Positions 13,466-26,510 of a stretch of 64,000 nucleotides of DNA are shown in pieces (the stretch's first letter is position 1; the number at the start of each line of letters is the position of its first letter). Source of the stretch: Chamaecyparis obtusa (lineage: Eukaryota > Streptophyta > Pinopsida > Cupressales > Cupressaceae); contig BSBK01006349.1 in assembly GCA_027943335.1 (NCBI GenBank), positions 1-64,000 of the forward strand, in the 5' to 3' direction. The notes beneath the pieces are model-generated. The model was not told the origin of the DNA, made no database searches, and saw only the letters and a list, made by a program, of their open reading frames with translations. The translations under genes were made by a program, and so were the position numbers.

Positions 13466-14146
13466 TAATGCAAGGGAGGATGGGGAGAGGGGCCAAGGGC
13501 TCACCCTAACCAGATCCACCTTGTGGAGATCACACATGGAAGCAACAAACACACAAGTGAGAGAGAGAATGCAGATAACTTTTCACATATTAACTTCAAT
13601 TTGATTCATACATGATGACCTATAAGGCCTTCCTAGTTTAGGCAAGATATTACAATTAAGTACAGAAGTCCTCCAACATGCGAGGATCTTCCAATAATCT
13701 CTAATCTTCTAGCTTCCATGTTCTAACTAAACTCCCCTCCCAAAAATCTAACCAAACAACTAAATTTATACAAGAGGCTACCAAACAAGTCAACCTTCAG
13801 ATCCAATACCATCGATGGAAGGAAAAACTAGATCTAGGTCCATACACTTCCCAATGATAGATACCAGCATTAAATCTATGACCATCATTAATTGCAAGAA
13901 TCGGCCTCAACAAAAATCCAAAATAAAAAACTTGGTAAGCAAGGATAACTGAGCACTAGACAAGCATCACCAAGCACCAGGGAAATTCATCAAGTGCTAG
14001 AGAGATAACCAACCAACACCGATAAACAAAGGAAACTAAGAAACACTGAACCAACTTGGTCAAAGAAGGAACTGAGCAATACAGGAAAACACAAACATGT
14101 TTTTGGTGACATGGGATTGCCAAGGACCCAAGATGCTCCTGCATTA
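13466..14146 (-). repeat. G1 3' LTR
   Basis: Nearly collinear with 22,597-23,274 (shared GGGAGGATGGGGAGAGGGGC, GATTCATACATGA and CAAGATGCTCCTGCA words). The plus-strand end GCATTA corresponds to CATCA in the other copy. Confidence 0.9.
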
Positions 14147-14221
14147 GACACCTAGGGTTATTGGAAAATAAATCTTTGAATCATGAAATAGGTACGATTT
14201 GAGCTACATCCAGCTTAGATT

Positions 14222-15488
14222 GTGAAATACATTAACTATCTTCAATCGGTCTATTCTTCCACTTTACCAGATATTCCATATATTATTTTCCTCTTGTACT
14301 TCTGCCAATTCTTTGCTCCAAAATCTGCTCAACTTATTCTATTGGTTTCTTAGGATAATCATTCGGTACTGTCATTTCTTCATGTGACTCATGATACTCA
14401 TACAAATTAGAAATGTTGAAAATAGGTGTTATATCCATGTCATCAGGTGATTCAATCTCATAAGCATTTCCACTATCAAATCTTTTCAAAATCTTATAAG
14501 GTCCAAACTTCTTCATTTTCAATTTCCCATATGTTCCAACAGGAAATCTACCTTTCTTCAAATGAACAATTACTTCATTAGCGACTGCAAAAGTCTTATG
14601 TCTTCTTGATCTATCAGCTCTATCTTTGTATTTTTTATTACTTTTCTCCAAATTATATTTTGCATCTTTATGAAATGTCTTCATGTACTCAACAAACTTT
14701 ACTCCTTCAACACTTCTCTTTCTTTCATCAATAATGTCTCTCAAATCTGATATACCTCTCAGTTGTATGCCATTTACAATCTGAAAAGGTGGTTTTCCAG
14801 TACTCCCATTCACTGAATTGTTGTATGCAAACTCTTCTTGTGCCAACATAGAATCCCTATTACTCGGTGTGTCTCCAACTAAACATCTCAAAAGATTTCC
14901 CAAACTTCTATTCACAACTTCTATGTATCCATCGGTCTGTGGGTGAAATGTAGAACTATATTTCAACTTGGTGCCAAACTTTCTCCAAAGGGTCTTCCAA
15001 AAGTATCCAACAAATTTACTGTCTCGGTCAAAGATAATACTCCTCGGTAATCCATGCAAACTGAAAATTTCCTTAAAGAAAAGATCTGCTATATGTACTA
15101 CTTCTGATGTCTTTTTACAAGGTATAAAATGTGCCATTTTAGAAAATCTATCCACAACAACAAATATAGAATCATTACCTCTTACTATCTTCGGTACACA
15201 AAGAAAAAAATCCATACTGATATCAATCCAAGGTTTCTTAGGAACAAAAATTGGTGTATACAATCCAGTATTCTAACTTACTCCTTTTGCAAATTGACAA
15301 ATTCCACAACTTTTCACAAATTTCTGAACATCTTTGTACAACTGTGGCCAAAAGTATTTCTCCTTAATGAAATTCAATGTCTTGTTAATGCCAAAATGTC
15401 CAACCAAACCACTATGATGTTTCTTTTTTATCAAATTAGTTTTCATTGGTCCTCTCGGTATACACAACTGAATACCTTTAAACAACAC
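14222..15488 (-). pseudogene. G1 integrase with chromodomain-like C-terminus
   Basis: The zinc-binding N-terminus is at 15,488-15,273 (HHSGLVGHFGINKT... CGICQFAKG, an HHCC pattern). The catalytic core is at 15,263-14,334: first Asp in DISMDFF, second in IFDRDSKF, and Glu in GYIEVVNRS, so the DDE triad is visible. The C-terminal module VGTYGKLKMKKFGPYKILKR follows. A chromodomain-like end, YMEYLVKWKNRPIEDS (about 14,290-14,235), lies behind two TAA stops. The integrase would join the cDNA to host DNA. In chromoviruses the chromodomain steers integration towards particular chromatin, which is known for the family. Confidence 0.92.
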
Positions 15489-15719
15489 ACCTTCTTGAAT
15501 GAAATATTCTTCCCATTTAGTACTTGGTTGATGTTGAATAGGTTATCTACACTTTCTCCATGGCTCAAAAAAATCAGGATCAAATTTATAGGAATCTCTC
15601 ATGTCATCAAAGCCAAGAACTTAAATTTTCATCTCGTTCATCAAAGATCTTCTTCTACTCAATGCATCAATAACTCAATTAGTGACTCCACTCTTATGCT
15701 TTATCACAAATGTATAACT

Positions 15720-17382
15720 CTATAAATACTCAACCCATTTCATATGTCTCTGATTCAAATTATTTTGACTACCCAAATACTGTAAAGCCGTATGATCGAT
15801 ATATAATAGAAATTCACTCGGTATCAAATAATGTCTCCATTTCTTTAGTGCTTGAACAATAGCATATAATTCTTGATCATACAAAGAATATTTCCTTTTT
15901 GCATCATTCAATTTTTCCCTAAAGAAAGCAACAGGTTTACCTTCTTGACATTATACAACTCCTATTGCACTTCCACTTACATAACATTCCTCGTGAAATA
16001 CCTTATTGAAATCAGACAATGCCAAAATAGGTAATTGAACAACCTTCTGCTTCAAAGTCTCAAAAATTTTATCAGCTCCATGTGTCCACTTGAATTCTCT
16101 TTTATCTCCTCTCATAGTCTCAGTCATAGCATTACAAATTGAGCTGAAATTCCTAATGAACTTTTAGTAAAAACTTACCAAACCATGAAATGATCTTACC
16201 TCACTAGCATTTTTAGTTGTAGGCCAATTCAAAATAGCTTCAACCTTTTCAGGATCTATTTTTGAACCATCAGCTGAAATCACAAATCCCAAATACACAA
16301 TCTCCTCTTTCATGAATGAACACTTTTTCAGATTTATTAGCAACTTTTCTTCTTTCAACCTTTGCAATACTTGTTTAACATGAAAAAAAATGTTCTTCTC
16401 TAGTCTTACTGAATATCAGAATATCATCAAGGTATACAATCACAAACTTACCGAAGAATTTCTTCAAAACTTCATTCATTAACCTCATAAAAGTACTCAG
16501 TGCATTAGTTAAACCAAAAGGCATAACCAACCACTCATACAAACCTTCTTTTGTCTTAAATGTAGTCTTCTATTCACCACCTTCTCTGATTTTGATTCGA
16601 TGATACTGACTTTTCAAATCAATTTTGGTAAACTACTTTGCTCCAGTCAAACTGTCCATTATATCATCCATTCTCGGTATAGGAAACCTATATTTCACTA
16701 TTATCTTGTTGATTGCTCTGGAGTCTGTACACATTCGCTACTCCCCATTCTTCTTAGGTGCCAATATAGTAGGTACTACAAAAGGACTCAAACTTTCTTT
16801 GATCAAAACTTTCTGCAACAATTCTTGAATTAGTCAATTCAATTCCTAATTCTTGGTAGGTGTCAACCAATGTGGAGCCTTATTCTGTAAACTAGCTCTA
16901 GGGATTAGATCCATGCAATGATCAATGCTTCTCTTTAGTGGAAAACCATCAGGTACATTATCAAAAATGATTTCACCTTACTTGGTGAGTAACTTATCAA
17001 TCTCCTTAGGGACACTATCCTCTGTTTTCTAACTCAGTTTGTTAGGAATCACAACAAAACATACATCATTCTTCTTCAAACCCATAACAAACTTCCTTCC
17101 TTCCATCAAGAAAACTCTCACAGATGTACAAACACTACTAATAGACTCTGCAATCAATGGTAACAAGATTTGTCTTCTTCCATCAACCCAAATAGTATAT
17201 TAATGTAATCTCCCATCATATATAGCATGTCTATCATATTGCCAAGGTCTACCCAACAAAATATGACAATAATCCATAAGCATGATATCACATAACACCT
17301 TATCATAGTACTTTCCAATTTTCAAATTCACATAACATTGTTCACTTACCAAGAGTGTATGCTCATCTTTGATCCATGAAAT
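15720..17382 (-). pseudogene. G1 reverse transcriptase and RNase H
   Basis: RT motifs are read on the minus strand: LGRPWQYDRHAIYDG linker near 17,262; LSPFVVPTILAPKKNGE near 16,790-16,750; [12 protein letters not shown] with catalytic YLDDI at 16,434-16,420; then LINLKKCSF and YLGFVISADG (16,367-16,164). RNase H is at 15,911-15,720 (YSLYDQELYAIVQALKKWRH, YIDHTALQYL). At least six stops interrupt it, several of them TAG at Trp or Gln positions (for example NGE-stop-RMC). N1 separates this part from protease. Confidence 0.92.
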
Positions 17383-17387
17383 CTGAT

Positions 17388-18280
17388 TGATGCAGGGGCA
17401 TTCTTGGTCCTCAATGAATCTACATGGGGGTGTGGTATTTTGGCCGGTGTTACTCGGTTGTAGCCTTAACTAAGGGTCTCAGTTATTGAAGGAAGCTTGG
17501 TTACTATAGGAACTTGGTAATCTCTGGCACTCAGTGAAAGTGTTACTCGGTGATGCCTGCGGTGCTCGGTCGACACTAGTGCTCGACAATGCTTGGCATG
17601 CTTAGTTATTTCACTATTTTTTGGTAGTTCTGGTTTATTGATTGGAGTTCTATGTGATTTTTTGGGCTGACTTGGTGCATTTATTGTTGGTAGATGTTGT
17701 TACAGGCCGACATGTTGTATTAAATGTTTGTAAGGACATTTATGAGTTGACTTTTATTGCATTTAATAATTGATAGGGGGAGTTAAGGGTTTCATCCAGC
17801 TGACTTTTGGCTGATGATTAGTATTTAAGGGGTGTTTGGGTAAATGTTTGACACAACAGATTAGAAGTGCTAAGTAGTTGATCCAGAAGAGCTAGAGCTG
17901 GTGAAGTTGTGGAAAAGATCTTGCATGATCTTGCAGATAAGATTGCTATCTGATACTTTGTAGTTGCAGAGCTAGTGGTTTTCACACTTGGAGACAAGGA
18001 GATTTCTTGAAGGCTTGTGAGCTCAAGTTTAGATTTGCCTTAGGGTTTCCATTAGTTGCTGATAGTTTTTAGAACTGAACTAGCTAGATTTGTATTAGAT
18101 CTTGTTGATCTTGCAGAATTGTTTTTGATTGTAATTGGCCCTAACCTAGAAGGCCTTACAGCTGAGTAGGTTAATGAAAATTACTTTGAAACAATTCTTG
18201 TTGTGTATTTTTGCTGTGTTGATTATTGGCTACAAGGTTTGGACTGTCCTTAATTGGATCCACCATCCTTGACTGCATCA
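17388..18280 (+). repeat. N1 5' LTR
   Basis: 893 bp, TGATGCAGGGGCATTC to CTTGACTGCATCA, homologous to 20,298-21,192. The first and last eight bases are inverted complements. Confidence 0.95.
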
Positions 18281-18282
18281 GG

Positions 18283-18296
18283 TGGTATCAGAGAAG
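18283..18296 (+). other. N1 primer-binding site
   Basis: TGGTATCAGAGAAG begins two bases after the 5' LTR and matches the initiator-Met type site used by many plant LTR elements. It sets the plus orientation. Confidence 0.93.
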
Positions 18297-18552
18297 AGTT
18301 GATCTTTTGGAAGTGAAGTTTGTTCTTGTTGAAGTGAAGGTTGAACTAGAAAGGATGATCTTGTGAAGCTGATCTTATTGGTGAAGAGATTGTATGATCT
18401 TCATTGCAAATATGTGGCATTGAACTTGTGAAATCTGGCCCTAGTTATTTGTGCAAGGTAGCAGGTTGAGATCTGACTTACATAAAACTTGGAGATTGTC
18501 ACAAGGTGATCGCTGTAGGGTTTGTTGCAGAAGGTTTTTCTTATCTTTCAGG

Positions 18553-20064
18553 ATGCCTCCAAGAAGATTGGACCCTAGAGTAATTGCAGATCTCTATGAT
18601 AATGTGGAATCTAGGATTATAGAGAAGGTGTAATCTGATTTCAGATTTGAGATGGAACTAATGAAGAATGACATGGTCGTTGAGATCATGAGAGTTGTTA
18701 TTGGTGTACCTTGGAATGTTGGTACTGAGGATGGTTATGAAGAAGCTACTGAAGACTTTGAACCTGTTGGATGTAGTGGTGATGACTGAAGAGATAGATA
18801 TGGTGAAGACATAACTACTCAGTTGCATAGATCTGAAGCTAGGTTAAGTAGTAGTTACAGAATAGAAGTCTCTAATTTCTCTGGAACCTTGAAACCTAAG
18901 AATTTGATTGATTGGATTGGTGAACTTGAAGATTTCTTTGAGCTAGAAGAAATTGAAGATCCCCTTTGGGTGTGATTAGCATAAACAAAATTGAAAGGAC
19001 ATGCTGCTCTTTGGTGGAAAGAACTACAAAGAGATAGAGAAGATGAAGGTGAAATGAAGATCAATCGGTGGAGGTTGATGGTGACTAAGTTGAAAGCTAA
19101 GTTCATACTGGCTGACTATGAGCTTGACTTGTTTAAGAAGTTGTAGAATCTGAAGTAGAATGATTTGTCTATTGAAGATTATATCAAGGAGTTCTACATA
19201 CTTACTATTCAGTTTGGACACAAAGAATTTGGTAAGGAAAAGGTAGCTCAGTATGTGAATGGTTTCAAATTCAATACTCAGGATGAGCTTTTTATGTTGA
19301 AGATTGATTCTATTGAAGATGCTTATCAGTATGCTCTAAAGGTAGAAGATAAGTTGAAGAGGAAAAAACATAGTAACTCCTGAGGGAAGGAGAAGATTGA
19401 TCACTCGGTGAAGGATAAACTGACTAATGCATAAGATGAACAAAAACCTGTAGAAACAAAGAAGAAGATAGGTAGAGTTATCTTTAAGGGTACTTTCTAT
19501 AACTATGGAGAGGAAGGACATCATTCTTTTGAGTTTACATAGAAGAAGGTTGACCGACGAACTGTCGTGGTGAAAGAGAACATTCAGAATGAACCTGAAT
19601 CTGAGAACTTGTTGCTTCGGTGAACATTGCTTAGTAGAAAGGATGACCTTTGTCAGAGGAGTAACCTATTTAAGACCTGATGCAAGTCTAGAAGTAAAAT
19701 CTATGATGTTATTGTTGATAGTGGTAGTACTAATAACCTTGTTGTTGAGGACATGGTTCAGAAACTTATTTGAATAGAATGAAACATCCATGTCCTTATA
19801 GGATTGGTTGGTTGCAAGATGATGATGCTTTGGAAGTTAGAGAACAATGCTTCATTGATGTTCAGATTGGCCAGTATAAGGATCTTGTGTTATGTGACAC
19901 TGTGGAGATTCATGAATAGATGTCATATATTGCTTGGTAGACCTTGGAAATTTTATTGTAGAGCTATGTATGATTGTGTGAAGAATGTGTTTAATGTTGA
20001 AAAGGATGACAGGAAGTTTTCCTTGATCCCTTTGATGGATGCAACATCTGTAGGAGAAGCCTGA
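18553..20064 (+). pseudogene. N1 gag and protease fragment
   Basis: Starts at the ATG of MPPRRLDPRVIADLYDNVES. A retrotransposon gag domain follows (FSGTLKPKNLIDWIGELEDF near 18,880, ALWWKELQRDREDEGE near 19,005, LSIEDYIKEFYILTIQFGHK near 19,160). A degraded zinc knuckle (YNYGEEGHHSFEF, three of its Cys lost) lies near 19,500 and a protease-like IVDSGSTNNLVVED near 19,715. The linker LLGRPWKFYCRAMYDC (about 19,935) normally leads into RT, but the frame ends soon after. Several stops and shifts are present. Gag would form particles; enzymes must come from other elements. Confidence 0.88.
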
Positions 20065-20297
20065 GTATCAATACCCAAGCTAAGTTGGTGGATCCTGCAA
20101 GATTGAATGATCAGTTTGGAGAACAAGCCTATATGTTGTCAAGAAAAGACTTGAATAGACAGAGGAAGCTGAAGTGGAAGAGTATGTAAAGTGAAAAGGT
20201 GGAGGACTTGTATGTGAAGAACCAAATTGGGATTTATGTGCTGAATCCTAGAAGATGTTCTTCTCACATATGAACATCGTTTTGAACCTGCAGTGTC

Positions 20298-21192
20298 TGA
20301 TGTAGGGGGATTCTTGGTCCTCAATGAATTTGCATGGGGGTGTGATATTTTGGCTAGTGTTACTCAGTTGCAGCCTTAACTGATGGTCTCAGTTATTGAA
20401 GGAAGCTTGGTCACTATAGGAACTCGATAATCTCTAGTGCTTGGTGAAAGTGTTACTCAATGATGCTTGTGGTGCTTGGTTGACACTAGTGCTCAACAAT
20501 GCTTGGCATGCTCAGTTTTCTCACTATTGCTCGGTAGTTCTAGTTTACCGATTGGAGTTCTATGTGATTTGTTGGGCTGACTTGGTGCATTTATTATTGG
20601 TAGCTATTGTTATAGGTCAACATGTTGTATTAAATGTTTGTAAGGTGATTTATGAGCCAACTTGTATTGCATTTAATAATTGTTATGGGTAGTTAAGGGT
20701 TTCATCTAGTCAACTTGTGGCTGATGATTAGTATTTAAGGGGTGTTTGGGTAGTTGTTTGACACAACATATTGGAAGTGCTAGGTAGCCAATCCAGAAGA
20801 GTTGGAGTTGGTGAAGTTGTGGAAAAGATCTTGCATGATCTTGTAGATCAGATTTCTATCTGATACTTTGTAGTTGCAGAGCTAGTGGTTTGCACACTTG
20901 GAGATAAGTATATTGCTTGGAGGCTTGCAAGCTCAAGTTTAGATCTGCCTTAGGGTTTCCATTAGTTGCTGATAGTTTTCAAAACTGAACTAGCTAGATT
21001 TGTATTGGATCTTGTTGATCTTGTAGAATTGTTTCTGATTGTAATTGGCCCTAATGCAGAAGGCCTTACAACTGGGCAAGTTAATGAAAATTACTTTGAA
21101 ACATTTTATTTTGTTGAGTATTTCCACTGTATTGATTATTGGCTGCAAGGTTTGGACTGTCCTTAATTGGATCCACCATCTTGACTGCATCA
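20298..21192 (+). repeat. N1 3' LTR
   Basis: 895 bp, TGATGTAGGGGGATTC to CTTGACTGCATCA, homologous to the 5' copy. Open frames inside it (for example 20,966-21,166) are not genes. Confidence 0.95.
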
Positions 21193-21476
21193 CTGAAAAG
21201 GCTTCAAATCTTCTAACCTTTTCATCCACAACTTTTCAATCATTTTCTCAAATACTAGATTCTCCGAGCTACCACTGTTAATGATTACCTTCCAAAATTC
21301 ATCAAAAACTCTACATATGGTCTTGAACAAACTTTTCCTTATCGGATCTTCCTTCTTACTTTCACTCCAAAGTCCTCTTCTTACCATCAAGTTATTTTCC
21401 TTCTCAGGTTCATTCAGTGACTCTTTTTGCACTGAAGCATTTCTACTCCTATTGACCTTCTTACTTGCATGTGTAC
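21193..21476 (-). pseudogene. G1 protease fragment
   Basis: Minus-strand frame 21,432-21,193 reads SLFKTICRVFDEFWKVIINS and then GSSENLVFEKMIEKL. The aspartic protease signature D-S-G-S is N-S-G-S here, so the catalytic Asp is replaced by Asn (a G-to-A change). It lies between the gag knuckle and the N1 insertion, in the usual gypsy order. It would cut the polyprotein; the missing Asp predicts inactivity. Confidence 0.85.
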
Positions 21477-22518
21477 ACTCAAATGATCTATGTCCTTCTT
21501 CTCCACAATTGTAACAAGTTCCTCGGAAACTACCACTACTATATCCACCTTGGTAGTTATTGCCTCTACCTGTAGATGTACTTTCACCTTTCCACTCGGT
21601 CTTGCCTTTATCTAGATTTTTCTTTTCAGGTTCAGATCTACTATTTTAACCATAAGATCTACCTCTTCCTCTAGGGAATGTACCACCTCTACCTCTTTGT
21701 CTTTGCTCATGTCTTTTGTTCAATTTCTCCTTAGCTTTAAATGCAAATTGATAAGCCTCTTCAATATTCTCCAATTTGACCAAACTGATTTCTTCTTGGA
21801 TGGAAACTCTCAAACCATTCAGGTATCTAGCAATTCTTTCTATATCATCTTCATCATGTCTAGATCTGATATCTAATCTATAGAATTCCTCAGTATATTC
21901 TTTTACTAAGCTATCTTTCTGCCTCAAACTTTACATTCACCAAAATATGTTAATCTGATAATCACAAGGTAAGAACTTTCCTTTGAACCTATTCACCATT
22001 TTATTTCATAGCTTGATTTTATCTTTGCCTTTCGTCTTTCTATCCAATTGTAGATGTTCCCACCACAAGGATGGATGACTTTTCAAATTTTTGCTTGTAA
22101 TTTTCACCTTCTTTTCCTCAGGTACATTTTCATATTCAAAGTACTTTTCCATCTCAGTGATCCAGTCCATCAATTCATTAGAATCCAATTTTCCACTATA
22201 CTCAAGAGGAATAAAGTGTGGTGTAGACTTCATATTTTTCAAAGCCTTCAACAATATTTCCTCGCCTTGATCCATCATAGGTGCAAGTTCTACATCACCT
22301 TGTTCTTCCTCAATTTCATTATCACTAACATCTTCAAGATGTCTTCCTCTTCTCTGGGATGTTTCAACAGCTTCTAATCTAGCAGCAAGTTGTCTCAACA
22401 TGCTTGCCAATCTTGGATCTGTATCAATCCTAGATCCACATCTCACCTCCCATGAACCATCTTGAAATCCTCTGCAATTGTAGGCCAGATCGCAATCTTC
22501 TACCCCACAACAAATCAA
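21477..22518 (-). pseudogene. G1 gag with zinc knuckle
   Basis: An open piece (22,518-22,006) holds MLRQLAARLEAVETSQRR, an acidic linker, and then FIPLEYSGKLDSNELMDWIT and SLWWEHLQLDRKTKG, the retrotransposon gag domain. The next piece (21,927-21,646) has LVKEYTEEFYRLDIRSRH and an Arg/Gly-rich RGRGGTFPRGRGRSYG. A CCHC knuckle CYNCGEEGHRSFEC ends near 21,477. About 80 bp around 21,930-22,005 is shifted. A start near 22,397 (MLRQLAAR) fits the family better than the first in-frame Met at 22,518. Confidence 0.9.
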
Positions 22519-22581
22519 CTAGGGTTTGACAAGAAGAAACTCGCAAACCTAGATTTGCAAACCTAGATCCAGATCTCACCT

Positions 22582-22594
22582 CTCTCTGATACCA
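22582..22594 (-). other. G1 primer-binding site
   Basis: The minus strand reads TGGTATCAGAGAG two bases from the right LTR, the initiator-Met tRNA type. Confidence 0.9.
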
Positions 22595-22596
22595 CC

Positions 22597-23274
22597 TTCC
22601 ACAAGGGAGGATGGGGAGAGGGGCCAAGGGAACACCCTAACCAGATCCACCTTGTGGAGATCACACACAAAAGAAACAAACACACAAGTGAGAGAGAGAA
22701 TGCAGATAACTTTTCACATATTAACTTCAATTTTATTCATACATGACGGGTTGTAAGGCCTTCCTGGTTTAGGCCAAATATTATAATTAAGTACAGAAGT
22801 CCTCCAACATGTGAGGATCTACCAATAATCTCCAATCTTCTAGCTTCTATCTTCTAACTAAACTCCCCTCCCAAAACTCTAACCAAACAACTACAATTAT
22901 ACAAGAGGCTACCGAACAAGTCAGCCTTCAGATCCACCATCAATGGAAGGAATGACTAGATCTAGGTCCACACACTTCCCAATGATAGATACCAGCATTA
23001 AATCTATGACCATAATTAATTGCAAGAGTTGGCCTCAACAGAAATCCAAAATAAACAACTTGATAAGAAAGGATAACCGAGTGCTAGATAAGCATGATCA
23101 AGCACTAGGGAAATTCACTGAGTGCTAGAGAGATAATCGACCAACATTGATAAACAAAGGAAATCAAGCAACACCGAATCAACTCGGTCAAAGAAGGAAT
23201 TGAGCAACATAGGAAAACACAAACATGTTTTTGGTGATATAGGATTTCCAAGGACCCGAGATGCTCCTACATCA
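22597..23274 (-). repeat. G1 5' LTR
   Basis: Homologous to 13,466-14,146. It starts TTCCACAAGGGAGG, where the partner has TAATGCAAGGGAGG, so the terminal bases have diverged. It ends CTCCTACATCA before the target duplication. Confidence 0.88.
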
Positions 23275-25019
23275 CAATGGATAGTAATTGAATCTTCAAG
23301 ACATAATCCAATGTCCTTCAACATCTACTTCATCCATATGATTTATGGATAATTGATTGCTACTACAACATACTCTAATTTTGTTGTAGACTGAGCAATG
23401 CAGTCCTGCTTCTTGCTAAGCAAAGAAATCAACCTTTTACCAAGGAAGAATGCTCCTCCACTAGTACTCTTTCTATCATCTATAATCCATGCCCAATCAA
23501 CATCAGTGAAAGCATGAAATGTAAAGTTATTAAATCTATCATACCATAGACCAAACTCAATTGTACACTTTAGATATCTAAATATTCTTTTTACTACCAT
23601 AAGGTGAGATTCTTTAGGATCTACTTGAAATATTTCAACAATTCCAACAACATTAGAAATATGAAGTCTAGTATATGTTAGATACTGAATACCACCAATC
23701 ATTGATCTATACCTTGTATGAGGTACATTATTTGCTTCATCTTCAAAAGATAACTTAGTTCCAGTTACAATAGGGGTTCCAACATGTTTATTGTCATCCA
23801 TGCCAAACTTTTTTAATAGTTCTTTGAGATATTTGGGCTGAGATATGAATATCCCTTCTTTTTTTAGACTGATTTGCAGTCCAAGAAAGAATTCCATTTC
23901 CCTGGTCATAAACATTTAAAATTCACTTTTCATTTCTTCTACAAAATTGTTACTCATTTCATCATTTCCTCCAAAAATAATATCATCAACAAAAACAACA
24001 ACAATGAAGATACCTTCCTTATTGATTCTTAAGTATAAATTGTTGTCAACATTTCTCTTCTTGAATCCTAAATGAATTAGATACTTATCCAATCTTACAT
24101 ACTAAGCTCTTGGTGCTTATTTCAGTCCATACAAATCCTTCTTTAATCTATAAACTAGATCTTTATTCCCATATAAAGGAAATCCATTAGGTTGCTCAAT
24201 GTATACTTCCTCTTCCAAGTCTCCATTAATAAAATTTGATTTCACATCCATCTGATATAGCTGGAAATCTTTGTAAGTAGCATAAGCTAAGAATAATCTA
24301 ATTGCTTCAATCCTAGAAATAGGTGCAAAAGTTTCTTTTAAATCAATTCCTTATTATTGTGAATACCCTTTACATACTAATTTGGATTTGTTTCTAACAA
24401 TAATTCCTTCTTCATTCATCTTGTTCATGTATACCCACTTGGTACCAATCCAATTTTTGTATTTAGGCCTTGAGACTGACTCCCATGTGTTGTTTTTTTC
24501 AATCTACTTCAATTCTTCTTTCATGGAAATTATCCATGAATCATCTCTGCATGCCTCATATGTGCACTATGGTTCTACTTGCAAGATCAAACAAATTAAA
24601 TTTGTAGTTTGTGACCCCTCTTCTCTATTATGTAACCTTGTTCCAGTTCTCTTGATACTGTCACCAATGATCTAATCCTTAGGATGATTTCTCAAGACAT
24701 ATTTGGGTGTGGTTTTTTCCCTTCCACAATTATGCAATTGTCAATTTCCAAGACATCCTGAGATGCTTCATTCCTCTCATTCTCTATTGTTTGCATATTG
24801 TCCCGATTTGTATTTATATTTTCAAAAGAAATATCATAGGGGTTAAAGCCATGTTATTTTTCTCTAACTTGAAACTTTTCATCCACTCTCACATTAGCAC
24901 TTTCAATCAACTTTCTAGTTCTCAGATTCTAACATCTATAATCTTTTCTTCTAGTAGAATAGCCAAGGAATATGCCTTCATCACTTCTAGCATCAAATTT
25001 TCTTATACATTCATCTCTC
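23275..25019 (-). pseudogene. C1 reverse transcriptase and RNase H
   Basis: Minus-strand copia pol. KFDARSDEGIFLGYSTRRKD is next to the C2 boundary (about 24,995). Catalytic FVDDII is at 23,993-23,976, and FFLGLQISLKKEGIFISQ near 23,890. RNase H follows (FTDVDWAWIIDDRKSTSGG near 23,500; ITIHCD at the G1 boundary). Several frameshifts and stops lie between 23,916 and 25,000. Plus-strand frames over 24,382-25,051 are shadows. The frame continues upstream at 58,002. Confidence 0.92.
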
Positions 25020-25343
25020 TATTAGGAATAATAGTCCACCAATACAATTGAGAAGGGGGGGGGAGTGAAATAGTTGTATGACAAATTATTAAACTTTAAA
25101 CTTTGAATAGAAGCAATATCAAATCAAGTGAACACAATGAATGCCAACACAATAACACAATATTTGTTGTCAAGGAAACCCTATTAAAGGTAAAACCCCG
25201 GTGGGAATTAAAACCCACTAATGATGTACTAAGAGTATAGTATCCTTGCTAGAAGATCTAGCCATGTTAGGAGTTGATTAAAACATTACAATACATATTC
25301 CTTGTTACAAGACAGACCCTATTAGGATTCAAGAAAAGAGGTA

Positions 25344-26303
25344 TGATGCAGTCAAGGATGGAGGATCCAATTAAGGACTGCCCAAACCTTAAAGCCAACA
25401 CCAACACAACAAAATAACACATCACAAAACAAGATTTGAAAGAAAAAAAATATCTTTATTCATCAAATAACTGATTACATGCAATGTGTCAGGCTGTAAG
25501 GCCTTCCCAATTATGACCAATCACAAAGCAAGAATAGTTCTACAAGATCACAAAGGATCCAACACACTTCTCTCAGATAGCCCAGGTTTGCAACACAATA
25601 GGACACTGGTAGGCACTCCAAGAAAGATCTAAACTTGTGCTCGCAAGCCACCAAGCAATCCTCTTTTTCCTAATCTCACAAGCTACTAACTCTGCCACTA
25701 GATTTACCTTCCAGATCCACTCCATACTCCTCAAATCTTCTCGCTAAACAACTACCCAAACATCCTCTTAAATGCTAATCCAAGCCACAAGTCAGCTAGA
25801 TCAAACAATTAACTCCTACAAATAAATATTAAATGCCCAAATGTCAGTCGGCTCTCAAATAGCCTTACCATAAATGATTTCTCCATGTCAGCCTCTAGAT
25901 CCACATAGGAGAATGAAACACGCTAGATCTAGGTCCTCACATGTCTAGCGGGCAATCCATAACTTGAGAAGCATGACCCAAATTAAATGCACCAGTCAGC
26001 CAAGCCAATCCATCCAAACAACCAAGTTGATAAGACCATTTACCAAGCAACAGAGAGATAATTGAGTGCCAGTGAACCAACCAAACCAAGCATGACTGAG
26101 TAGTGCAATTATCACCAAGTGCCAGAAATGTTGAGTCTCCTTCCATGACCGAGCTCCATCGGTGAAGAAAAACAAGCTTCAACCAAAAAATATCATTCAA
26201 ATAACTAAGCAAAAGCCTGTCTTTACTAAGCTTATCCACCTCCTTTGCCGAGTGCCAAAAAATCACAAGGAACTGGACAAGAAGCTAGGATGCCACTGCA
26301 TCA
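25344..26303 (-). repeat. N2 3' LTR
   Basis: 960 bp, TGATGCAGTCAAGG to TGCCACTGCATCA; same family as the N1 LTRs, inverted. Confidence 0.93.
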
Positions 26304-26510
26304 AACTCCTAGGGTATAAAGAAAAGTGTGTCCCACACTTTCTCACCAAAGGGAACATCTGAACAACACCAACTCCACTTCATCTTCACCAAAGGTTTCC
26401 ACTCCATCATAGGAAAGAGAACCAATCTGTAACTCCACCAATCAGCATGTCCATGACAAGAACAAACTAGACCTTCAACTCATCACTAAGCATCAAGGAA
26501 GAATCCCATC

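Larger units (their letters stand above)
17388..21192 (+). mobile_element. N1: gag-protease-only gypsy LTR element nested in G1
   Basis: The 3,805-bp element has LTRs of 893 and 895 bp that begin TGATGCAG or TGATGTAG and end CTGCATCA. Flanks CTGAT (17,383-17,387) and CTGAA (21,193-21,197) are an imperfect target duplication. Removing the element rejoins the G1 frame (KPFQ before ISWIKDEH). The 2,017-bp internal region holds a gag and protease-linker frame only; there is no RT, RNase H or integrase. It runs on the plus strand, opposite to its host. N2 has the same LTR family. Confidence 0.93.
13466..23274 (-). mobile_element. G1: Ty3/gypsy chromovirus inserted in C1 RNase H
   Basis: LTRs of about 680 bp (13,466-14,146 and 22,597-23,274) flank gag, protease, RT, RNase H, integrase and a chromodomain-like tail in gypsy order. 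The primer-binding site beside the right LTR sets the minus strand. Target duplications are CAATC and CAATG (one mismatch) at 13,461-13,465 and 23,275-23,279. The outer left end reads TAATGCA, where TGATGCA is expected. N1 is inserted between protease and RT. Many stops make it non-functional. Confidence 0.9.

Noticed and set aside
24382..25051. Two plus-strand frames opposite C1 RT
   Set aside because: They are shadows of the degraded copia pol on the minus strand.
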